Shown: piece by piece, positions 34,723 through 41,889 of the stretch
How the letters are laid out: each line of letters starts with the position of its first letter
How positions within the stretch are numbered: the stretch's first letter is position 1
Assembly (NCBI GenBank): GCA_017647795.1
Contig: JAGCJX010000024.1
Coordinates: 1-47,765 of the forward strand
Source: Bacteroidales bacterium
GTDB taxonomy: Bacteria; Bacteroidota; Bacteroidia; Bacteroidales; UBA932
Reading direction: 5' to 3'
DNA: 47,765 nt
Notes under the pieces: generated by a model
The model's input: only the letters and a program-made list of their open reading frames with translations
Database searches by the model: none
What the model was told of the DNA's origin: nothing
Made by a program: the position numbers and the translations under genes

Positions 34723-36414
34723 ATGAAGAAATTTTTTAGTTTATTGGCTTTGGTTTCTTTGTTCTGCTTCACCGCTTGTGAAGAAGAGAAACCCACTCCG
34801 AAACCGGAACCGCAACAATTGCAACAGCCCCTCATCGAGGTGACTGAAGTTACTGAAACCGGCTTTACCGTAGCTTGGAATGCTGTAGAAAATGCAGCGG
34901 ACTACACCGTTGTTTTGAACGAAGTCTCTGAAGTAGTTGCTGAAACTACCAAAACCTACACTGACTTGGCAGCAGGTACTTATACTGTAAAAGTGAAAGC
35001 AAATGCTCCCCAAGGATCTGAATTGTACTTGGATTCAGAATTTGATTCACAAGAAGTAATCATTGAAGGTGTTCCCGAACCGACCGAATTGACCTTTGAA
35101 TTTGGCGTGGAAGATTTGACCAGCACGAGTGCTACCGTATGGGCTTATCCTTCAGACAAAACGATGTCCTACTACTTCGACACCATGAGCTTGGAAGAGT
35201 TCGAAACGTATGAACCCACCGAATTGTGCGACCTCATCGTGGAATTGTGGGCAGAAATGGGTGCTGAAGAAGGTCTTTCTTTGGAAGAAACTTTGGAAAT
35301 CATGTGCTCCGTTGGTGATGACAAATGGACTCCGAGCGCGATGATTCCGAATACTGACTATGTAGTCTATGCCTTCGGTTTGAACTACGACGGTACCTAC
35401 ACTTCAGAATTGCAATGGGAAGTGTTCCGCACCCTCGAGGCTGAAGGTCCGGGTGATGTAAACTTCGTTGCAGATCAAATTTGGGGTATGTACTATGGTG
35501 AGATGTACACTCCGGGTTATGGTAACTACTGGTTCTTCTTGACTGACAATGGATTTGATGAATACGGCTGGGAATACCCGAACTCTACTTACTATCGTAT
35601 TGACCTCTATGCTCCCTTGGCTGAAGATCCGAGCAACATCAATGTTCCTGTAGGTACCTATACTTTTGATCCGGAAGATACTTTTGCCCAATGGACTTTC
35701 TCAGCATCTTATTCTTGTTATTGGGAAACCGATGGTGAGGGTTCTCCTAAATTTGATAACCTTCCTTTTGAATCCGGTACATTGGTTGTAACAGAAGATG
35801 GTATGGTATTGGATGTTGTGATTGCTGGTGAAACTCACCACGTAACCTTTGAAGGTTCTTACAGCTTGGCAGACGAATCACCCTCTTCTTTGTCAACTTT
35901 GACAGATGATGTGGAAACCGATATGACGAATTGCACCATTCGCGTGACTGATTATGAAGACTATTGGGGATGCGGTTACCGTAACTGGTACATTGAAATG
36001 CTCCCGAATATTGAAAAAGGTCAAAAAGACTATTTGTTGTTGGATTTGATTTCTGCTTATCCGGATGCTGAATCAGGTTTCTTGGGTACCTACGAAGCTT
36101 CATTCAACTTCGAACCGAGCACCTTTGTAACTGGTTTTAATGATGGTGGTTACCCGGGTGGTACTTGGTATTTTGAAGTGGATTCTATGGGTCAAACCGT
36201 GAACCAAGCGCCGCTGTCAGCAGGTGAGTTGACCATCTCTGAAAACGAAGATGGTACCCACACCTTCGTGATGGAAGCTTATGATGAAAACGGTTATGCT
36301 GTTACCATGAACTACACTGGTTACATCGTTCCCCCGACAGAATTGTCAGCTGCTCCTGCATTCGCTGCAAAAACTAAAATGTCTGAAAAATTCTCAATGA
36401 CTCCTCGTCGCTAG
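34723..36414 (+). CDS. Multi-domain surface lipoprotein P1 (Fn3, helical insert domain, modules A and B)
   Basis: This 563-aa protein is the first of five related lipoproteins. Lipobox FTAC (Cys19) is followed by EEEK, an acidic tract of the kind that directs Bacteroidota lipoproteins to the cell surface. Regions: a fibronectin type III-like domain (about 36-115), a domain with a helical insert (about 117-240, LCDLIVELWAEMGAEEG), module A (about 245-387) and module B (about 395-545), then a basic tail ending MTPRR. Modules A and B recur in the next four genes. It lacks the BACON domain of its paralogues. It lies 18 nt after namZ and ends at a terminator, so it seems to belong to the namZ transcript. 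Function unknown; glycan or peptidoglycan binding is a guess. Confidence 0.7.
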   Translation: MKKFFSLLALVSLFCFTACEEEKPTPKPEPQQLQQPLIEVTEVTETGFTVAWNAVENAADYTVVLNEVSEVVAETTKTYTDLAAGTYTVKVKANAPQGSELYLDSEFDSQEVIIEGVPEPTELTFEFGVEDLTSTSATVWAYPSDKTMSYYFDTMSLEEFETYEPTELCDLIVELWAEMGAEEGLSLEETLEIMCSVGDDKWTPSAMIPNTDYVVYAFGLNYDGTYTSELQWEVFRTLEAEGPGDVNFVADQIWGMYYGEMYTPGYGNYWFFLTDNGFDEYGWEYPNSTYYRIDLYAPLAEDPSNINVPVGTYTFDPEDTFAQWTFSASYSCYWETDGEGSPKFDNLPFESGTLVVTEDGMVLDVVIAGETHHVTFEGSYSLADESPSSLSTLTDDVETDMTNCTIRVTDYEDYWGCGYRNWYIEMLPNIEKGQKDYLLLDLISAYPDAESGFLGTYEASFNFEPSTFVTGFNDGGYPGGTWYFEVDSMGQTVNQAPLSAGELTISENEDGTHTFVMEAYDENGYAVTMNYTGYIVPPTELSAAPAFAAKTKMSEKFSMTPRR

Positions 36415-36436
36415 TCGTTGGTTGAACAGATAGATG

Positions 36437-36465
36437 AAAAGTCGGATCCAGGATCCGACTTTTTT
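36437..36465 (+). terminator. Rho-independent terminator after lipoprotein P1
   Basis: A near-perfect palindrome (13-nt arms at 36437-36449 and 36451-36463 around one base; the realistic loop is about 7 nt) is followed by a T tract. It closes the GT2-to-P1 unit. The promoter of the next unit begins immediately after it. Confidence 0.8.
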
Positions 36466-36496
36466 ATTGTACTATTTTGAAGAATCTCTATCTTTG
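36466..36496 (+). promoter_or_regulatory. Promoter of the P2-P5 lipoprotein unit
   Basis: TATCTTTG at 36489-36496 is an exact -7 box. The -33 position 19 bp upstream reads ATTG (36466-36469), one mismatch from TTTG. The predicted leader before the P2 ATG at 36530 is about 28 nt. Confidence 0.65.
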
Positions 36497-36529
36497 GAGT
36501 TTGTATTAGAGCGAAGCAGAATAGATCGA

Positions 36530-37810
36530 ATGAAACATTACAAACGATATCGTTGTTTATGGGCACTCATCGCCACTCTTTGTGTGGCTGCTTGCAGTAT
36601 GGAAATGAGTCTACCCCCAAGCCCTGTTGACAAAGACCTTGTGTTGTTGTCAACAGGGGATTGCCGGTTTTCCGGAGACGGGGGTAATGGAGTGATTTCC
36701 TACTTGTGGGCCGGAGAAGGGGTCTTGGATCTGGAGGTGGAAACGACACGATCTTGGATCACCATTACGGATGCAACGACCTATGGAAGAATTGAATTTG
36801 TTGTAGACGCCAATGAGACGATGGGTGTGCGTACCGGTACCATTTTGTTGAAGATGCACGAGAAAGTCTTGGAAAAAGTGTTTGTGACGCAGGAGAAGAT
36901 GGAACCGTGGATTCCGAACATCGTCAGTGGTGAGTATTTGGGAACCACCGATGCTCCGGTACCGCATTATCGATTCTTGTTGTCGGACAAAGGCTTGGAC
37001 AATGACGGCAATCTGCAGGCAGATGCAACTTATTATCAGTTGAATGTATATGCACAGGACCCTCCGGCGGATGCTTCCATGATGTTGCCCCGGGGTACCT
37101 ACAAACTGGATCTTCAGGACAGCTGTGCAGCGGGGACGGTATCTTTTGCATCTTCTTCTTACGCTCAGACCGATGCGTCGGGAGCCTTGTTGCACGAACG
37201 TCGTTTTGAAAGTTTGTCCTTGGTGGTAAAAGAGGGTAGCCTGGTGATGGAAGCCTTGGATACGGAGGGGGTATGGCACCACGTGGCATACCAAGGGAGT
37301 TATTCCTTGACCGACCGTTCGGATTCTGGAAATTCCGACGGAGTTTTGTCCACTTTGACCGAAGATTGTGTAGTTGCCTGTGAAGATTGGGTGGTTGAAT
37401 TGGAATACTATGGGGACTATTATGACAATGGACTGAGCAACTGGTATTTGAAAATGATGCCGGAAAATGGAACCGGTGAGGCCATTCAAGTCGATTTCTT
37501 TGTGAACGATTTTGGCTTTGAGGCAGATTTTTGTGGCACCTATACTGCGACTCAAGCGTCAGACGTGATGACGTTCTTTCCAGGTGTTTGTGTGAATGAC
37601 TATTATATGGGAAGTTGGTATGTGACGTTGAAAGACGGTGAAATCTCCGATCCGAAGGCTCCGTTGGCCTCGGGTAGCGAGATGACCATCCTGCAAAATT
37701 CTGAGACGGGCACTTATACCATCCGTATCCAAGCCTTGGATGATGCCGAAGAACCGCATCGGATTGAGGTGGATTGGACCGGAACCCTGCAAGTGAAATC
37801 AATGATTTAA
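36530..37810 (+). CDS. BACON-domain lipoprotein P2 with modules A and B
   Basis: The 426-aa product begins with a lipoprotein signal (lipobox VAAC, Cys22). A BACON-like Ig domain covers about 38-125 (ending VLEKVFVTQE), module A about 130-262 (FLLSDKG, ATYYQLNVY, HHVAYQGSYSLTD) and module B about 275-422 (YYGDYYDNGLSNWYLKMM, GTYTATQ, GSWYVTL, VDWTGTL). The start at 36530 is chosen because an upstream in-frame ATG at 36434 would overlap the preceding terminator and promoter and lacks a signal peptide. P3 follows after 14 nt. Function unknown. BACON domains are commonly found in Bacteroidota glycan-active or mucin-associated surface proteins. Confidence 0.7.
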   Translation: MKHYKRYRCLWALIATLCVAACSMEMSLPPSPVDKDLVLLSTGDCRFSGDGGNGVISYLWAGEGVLDLEVETTRSWITITDATTYGRIEFVVDANETMGVRTGTILLKMHEKVLEKVFVTQEKMEPWIPNIVSGEYLGTTDAPVPHYRFLLSDKGLDNDGNLQADATYYQLNVYAQDPPADASMMLPRGTYKLDLQDSCAAGTVSFASSSYAQTDASGALLHERRFESLSLVVKEGSLVMEALDTEGVWHHVAYQGSYSLTDRSDSGNSDGVLSTLTEDCVVACEDWVVELEYYGDYYDNGLSNWYLKMMPENGTGEAIQVDFFVNDFGFEADFCGTYTATQASDVMTFFPGVCVNDYYMGSWYVTLKDGEISDPKAPLASGSEMTILQNSETGTYTIRIQALDDAEEPHRIEVDWTGTLQVKSMI

Positions 37811-37824
37811 AATTATAACGTACT

Positions 37825-38631
37825 ATGAAGAAAATTTTGTTCATGGCCCTTTTGGGCTCTCTTTTGTTTACCGCCTGTGGTGAAAACTCCAAAACTCAAC
37901 CCGAACCGGAACCCCAACCCGATCCCGTGTTGACCTTGACCTGCGATAACGTGATAGAAGTCGTTGCCGAAGGTTGTGATTCTTTGATTACCTACACCTT
38001 GGAAAACCCGACCGAAGCCGGTGTTTTGACGGCTACCGCTTCTGAACCCTGGGTGACCAACATTGTGAAAGAAGTGGAAGGACAAATTTCCTTCACCGTA
38101 TTGACCAACGTAGTAGAAGAAGTCCGCACAGCTGTGTTGACCGTGGCTTATGAAACCCAGTCTTTCACTGTGATCATCAACCAAGCGGCTGCAGAACCCG
38201 TTTTGGAAGCGGATGTGGAACGCGAAGCACCGAAGCTCTGCGGCTTCTACTATGGTAGAACGTACTCCACCTATGCGAACTACTACGTGGTATTTACCGA
38301 TGGTGACTATGCTTCGGGTGGAATCGCAAGTACCAACTCGTATTTCTATGCTCTGGACTTGTACCACGATACCGATGCCGGCAGTGACCCGAAAGTTCCT
38401 TACGGAACCTACCACTATGATGCAAAAGACACTTGCGATCCGAACACTTTCTGCAACTACTATTCTCTCTATTTTACTACCGATGCTTCGGGCAACCGTC
38501 CGGAACAGTTGCACTTCCAAGAAGCAACGCTGGAAGTTTCTGAAAAAGGTTTCGATTTGTGGGCAACTATGGAAGACGGTTCTGTTCACCATGTGACCTT
38601 CAAAGGAGACTATACCATGATCGAAGAATAA
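37825..38631 (+). CDS. Short BACON-domain lipoprotein P3 with a single module A
   Basis: The 268-aa protein is the shortest of the array. It has a lipobox FTAC (Cys18), a Pro/Glu-rich linker (PEPEPQPDP), a BACON-like domain (about 33-120, ending FTVIINQAA) and one module A (about 135-265: GFYYGRTY, NYYVVFTDGDY, YALDLYHDT, VPYGTYHYD, VHHVTFKGDYT). The chain stops where its paralogues continue with module B. The stop is clean and P4 follows after 27 nt, so it appears to be a genuine short form and not a disrupted gene. It may represent the minimal unit of the family. Confidence 0.7.
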   Translation: MKKILFMALLGSLLFTACGENSKTQPEPEPQPDPVLTLTCDNVIEVVAEGCDSLITYTLENPTEAGVLTATASEPWVTNIVKEVEGQISFTVLTNVVEEVRTAVLTVAYETQSFTVIINQAAAEPVLEADVEREAPKLCGFYYGRTYSTYANYYVVFTDGDYASGGIASTNSYFYALDLYHDTDAGSDPKVPYGTYHYDAKDTCDPNTFCNYYSLYFTTDASGNRPEQLHFQEATLEVSEKGFDLWATMEDGSVHHVTFKGDYTMIEE

Positions 38632-38658
38632 CCAAACTAACTTAACGAAGACGATACT

Positions 38659-40029
38659 ATGAAAAAGTTGTTGAAATTTACTTGCCTGCTTGCCTTGGTG
38701 GCTGTAGGATGTGAGCCGGAAAAAACTCCGGAACCCGAGCCGGAACCGCCGGTTGTGGAGGCTCCTGTTTTTACTTTGACCTCGGATGCAACCATGACCT
38801 TTGCGGCCGAAGCCGAAGAAGGTCTGATTACCTACCAAATCGAAAACCCGACACAAACCGGCATGGTGGATGCTTCTGCCGATGTGGGTTGGATTGATAA
38901 TTTTGGCTTGCAAGTCTATGGTGCGATTACGTTTTCTGTAGCGATCAACGAAGTGGAGGAAGAACGTACCGGTACCATTACCGTGACCTACGAAGATCAG
39001 TCTTTCACCGTTACCGTGGTGCAACAAGCCGGTCAACCGGGCTTGGGCAGTGATTATTTCCGTGAAGCGGAGTACCTCATGGGTTTCTATTATGGTACCC
39101 GATATTCCAATGAGCCGAACTATTATTTCCACTTGTCGGACAAGGCTTTTACCAGCGAAGGTGATTTTGTTCCCAGTGCATGGTACTACCGTGTAGATGC
39201 GTACGGTCCGGCTCCGGAAGAAGGACAAACCATCTGTTTGCCGGAAGGAGAATACCGTTTCGACCCGACTAACAGTTTCGCACAATTTACCTTCTCGACG
39301 CAGTACAGCTACTATTTCGAATTGGACGAAAACCAAGAAAAATCTTATGCGGTGAAATATACCGACGGAACGATGGTAGTGGCCGATGGTAAAATTACGT
39401 TGTCTCTGACTGACGAAGATGGCAAGACCCACCACGTAACCTATGAGGCAGAAACCCTCGAATTCTGGGACGAATCCACTTCTGCGAATAATCCTGGCAA
39501 TCCGGATCCCAACCCGGGTAGTGGGGATTCCAACCTGACCGGTGACTACCAATTGAACACCGAAAATTGGGAAGTGAATGCGTATTACTATGGTAACTAT
39601 TATGGCAATGGTAACTCCAACTGGGTATTCAACATGCGTGCTCCCGACCGTACCGGTGACGCCATCAACTTGGATATGGTGACCGAAGGTATCGGCTTTG
39701 AATTGGGTATTGCAGGAACCTATACCTGTGCCATGGACTTCTCGGCCTACACCTTCTTCCCGGGCGTGTTTGGCAGCGGTGCTTACACCGGTACCTGGTA
39801 CTTGCAGTTGTACAATGGTTATGTGGCCGGTAATCAAGCTCCTTTGTGGGGTGGATCTATCGAAATCACCCTCAACGAGGACGGTACCCATACCATCGAT
39901 GTTCAAGCTTATGACAATGCGGAAGAACCGAACCTGGTTTCTGTAACTTGGACCGGAACGGTGAACCTCTACGATATGACCGCGTCCTATGCACAAAAGA
40001 GACCGGCAAAATTATCTATTCAAAAATAA
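38659..40029 (+). CDS. BACON-domain lipoprotein P4 with modules A and B
   Basis: The 456-aa protein has lipobox AVGC (Cys18), an acidic PEPEPE linker, a BACON domain (about 35-122, ending TVTVVQQAG), module A (about 135-270: GFYYGTRYSNEPNYYFHLSD, HHVTYEAE), an Asn/Pro/Gly-rich linker (about 274-294, NPGNPDPNPGSG) and module B (about 300-440: YYYGNYYGNGNSNW, GTYTCAM, GTWYLQL, VTWTGTV), then a basic tail (KRPAKLSIQK). The flexible linker shows that A and B are separate folding units. P5 follows after 8 nt. Function unknown. Confidence 0.7.
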   Translation: MKKLLKFTCLLALVAVGCEPEKTPEPEPEPPVVEAPVFTLTSDATMTFAAEAEEGLITYQIENPTQTGMVDASADVGWIDNFGLQVYGAITFSVAINEVEEERTGTITVTYEDQSFTVTVVQQAGQPGLGSDYFREAEYLMGFYYGTRYSNEPNYYFHLSDKAFTSEGDFVPSAWYYRVDAYGPAPEEGQTICLPEGEYRFDPTNSFAQFTFSTQYSYYFELDENQEKSYAVKYTDGTMVVADGKITLSLTDEDGKTHHVTYEAETLEFWDESTSANNPGNPDPNPGSGDSNLTGDYQLNTENWEVNAYYYGNYYGNGNSNWVFNMRAPDRTGDAINLDMVTEGIGFELGIAGTYTCAMDFSAYTFFPGVFGSGAYTGTWYLQLYNGYVAGNQAPLWGGSIEITLNEDGTHTIDVQAYDNAEEPNLVSVTWTGTVNLYDMTASYAQKRPAKLSIQK

Positions 40030-40037
40030 ATTGACCG

Positions 40038-41405
40038 ATGAAGAAATATTGGACTTTGTTTGTGGCGGCCCTCGTTGCTTTGAGCAGTTGCCAGAATGAA
40101 AAAAAGGAGCCGGAAGCTCCCAAAACTGTTTTCACTATCACCTCTGAAAAGACCCTGAACTTTGACGCCGAAGGGGGAGAAGGCGTGGTGACCTATGCCA
40201 TTGAAAACCCGACTGCGACGGGGATTGTGGAAGCCTCTGTACAAGAGGACTGGGTGTCCGAAGTTCGTACCCAATCTTACGGTGAAATTACCGTTGTTGT
40301 GGACGTGAACGTCGAAGAACAAGAAAGAACAGCCACCCTGACTTTGACATACGAAGGCATCGTTGAGACCGTAGCATTGGTGCAAGCAGCCGGCTATGCC
40401 GGTGTCGGAAACGACTTCGTGCGCGAAGCCTCGCAGATCGTTGGTTTCTATTACGGTTGTTATTTCTCGGACGATCCGAACTACTTCATCCACTTGACCA
40501 ATGTCGGTTTTGACGCAGAGGGTGCGGCCCGTCCTAATGGTTGGTTCTATACCATTGACTGCTATTCCGTTGTAGAACCGAGTGGTAGCCAAATTCGTGT
40601 TCCGGAGGGTGTTTATGAAGTGGATGTTATGAGCAGCTGTGCTCCGAATACCATCAACATTTCCTATTCTGCCTATTTCACTACCGATGAAAACGGCCAA
40701 ACCCTGGATGAGTTGGGAATCGAATCCGGTACGATGACGGTGACCGAGGATCGGATTGTATTGAACATTACGGATGAGCAAGGTCAGACCCACTATGTGA
40801 CCTATGAGATTGGTGATTATAGTTTGTCCGATGCTACCGGTAGCCAAGATCCCGACGAACCGGAAATTGATCCGGACTTTGGCAACTCCAATTTGACAGA
40901 GACGATCGAATTGAATACCCGTTACTGGATGAGTGCCGGTTATTATTATGGTGACTATTACGGAGTGGGTTATGGCAACTGGATGATTACTTTCTTCCCG
41001 CAAACCGGAAACGGTGACCGCATTACCTTGGACTTTGTTGGACCGGGTTTGGGCGCAGACACAGACCTGAGCGGTATTTACACTTGCTCGGAGGGTGCTG
41101 AAAGCATGACCTTCGCCCCGGGCTTTTACTCAGAAGGCTATGTAATCGGTAGCTGGTACCTCCAATTGGAAGACGGTTATGTGGATTTTGAAGGTCTTCG
41201 TGCACCGCTGGTGGATGGCTCGTTTGAACTTACCAAGAACGAAGACGGCACCTACAACCTTGTGATGGAGTTGTATGATAACGCTGAAACGCCGAACCTG
41301 ATTTCCGGATCTTGGACAGGAACCTTGGACTTCCAGGATGTGTCTTCGGCTCCCGCCCGTCAATCCATGAACAAACAGGTTAGCAAGAAGGTTCGTTCAA
41401 TTTAA
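40038..41405 (+). CDS. BACON-domain lipoprotein P5 with modules A and B
   Basis: The 455-aa product closely parallels P4: lipobox LSSC (Cys18), a Lys/Glu-rich linker, BACON domain (about 31-118), module A (about 130-268: GFYYGCYFSDDPNYFIHLTN, HYVTYEIGDYSLSD) and module B (about 290-435: YYYGDYYGVGYGNW, GIYTCSE, GSWYLQLEDGY, GSWTGTL), ending in a basic tail (MNKQVSKKVRSI). The similarity to P4 in order and linker position suggests a recent tandem duplication. The last 26 bp overlap the convergent alaX-like gene; no terminator hairpin is obvious. Confidence 0.7.
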   Translation: MKKYWTLFVAALVALSSCQNEKKEPEAPKTVFTITSEKTLNFDAEGGEGVVTYAIENPTATGIVEASVQEDWVSEVRTQSYGEITVVVDVNVEEQERTATLTLTYEGIVETVALVQAAGYAGVGNDFVREASQIVGFYYGCYFSDDPNYFIHLTNVGFDAEGAARPNGWFYTIDCYSVVEPSGSQIRVPEGVYEVDVMSSCAPNTINISYSAYFTTDENGQTLDELGIESGTMTVTEDRIVLNITDEQGQTHYVTYEIGDYSLSDATGSQDPDEPEIDPDFGNSNLTETIELNTRYWMSAGYYYGDYYGVGYGNWMITFFPQTGNGDRITLDFVGPGLGADTDLSGIYTCSEGAESMTFAPGFYSEGYVIGSWYLQLEDGYVDFEGLRAPLVDGSFELTKNEDGTYNLVMELYDNAETPNLISGSWTGTLDFQDVSSAPARQSMNKQVSKKVRSI

Positions 41406-41841
41406 AGCGAACCCGCCAAACTCCGTTGTCGAAGCTGTGGCTGATGATGCGGAATTGGCCAATTTCCTTGGAATTTTCTACGTGTGCGCCAATACAGGCG
41501 CACGCGTCGTATTCGCCCACCCGTACAATGCGCAACGTGTCGGAAACATCCTCCGGCAACTTGCTTAAATCTACGATATCCGCAGCTTCCTCCTTGCTGA
41601 CATACGATATGGTCACGGGGAGAGCCGCTGCGATGATTGCATTGACCTGTGCCTCGATGGCCGCAACTTGTTCGTCGCTGGGGCATTCGTTGAGCAGGTA
41701 GTCGCACTTGCTTTTCTTGCGTTCGATGTGTGTGTTTTTTGATCGGGGACATCCGAACATCCGGACCATTGTTTGGTTGAGGATGTGTTCCGCCGTATGC
41801 ATCGGCGGGTATTCTTGTTTGTTGTGTGCGTTTAGTTCCAT
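41380..41841 (-). CDS. AlaX-like alanyl-tRNA editing domain protein
   Basis: The 153-aa protein contains the second additional domain found in AlaRS, ThrRS and free-standing AlaX editors. The zinc ligands are HTAEH (HxxxH) at 15-19 and CACIGAH (CxxxH) near 113-119. Such proteins hydrolyse mischarged Ser- or Gly-tRNA-Ala. The chain is short, without the N-terminal part of the larger AlaX types. A consensus minus-strand -7 box at 41846-41853 ends 4 nt before the ATG, again suggesting a leaderless mRNA. Its 3' end overlaps P5. Confidence 0.85.
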   Translation of the reverse strand: MELNAHNKQEYPPMHTAEHILNQTMVRMFGCPRSKNTHIERKKSKCDYLLNECPSDEQVAAIEAQVNAIIAAALPVTISYVSKEEAADIVDLSKLPEDVSDTLRIVRVGEYDACACIGAHVENSKEIGQFRIISHSFDNGVWRVRFKLNEPSC

Positions 41842-41845
41842 GAGA

Positions 41846-41869
41846 CAAAGGTAATAATTGTTAACTTTG
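41846..41869. promoter_or_regulatory. Back-to-back divergent promoters for alaX-like and nagX-like genes
   Basis: TACCTTTG on the minus strand (41846-41853) and TAACTTTG on the plus strand (41862-41869) are 8 bp apart. The first ends 4 nt before the alaX-like ATG, the second 20 nt before the nagX-like ATG. Confidence 0.6.
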
Positions 41870-41889
41870 TCCTACAAATAATTGTCCTT

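Noticed and set aside
37813..39996. A 727-codon open frame on the minus strand, antisense to lipoproteins P3 and P4
   Set aside because: It is open because of the codon bias of the plus-strand genes, has no recognisable domain, signal or promoter, and spans two well-supported lipoprotein genes.
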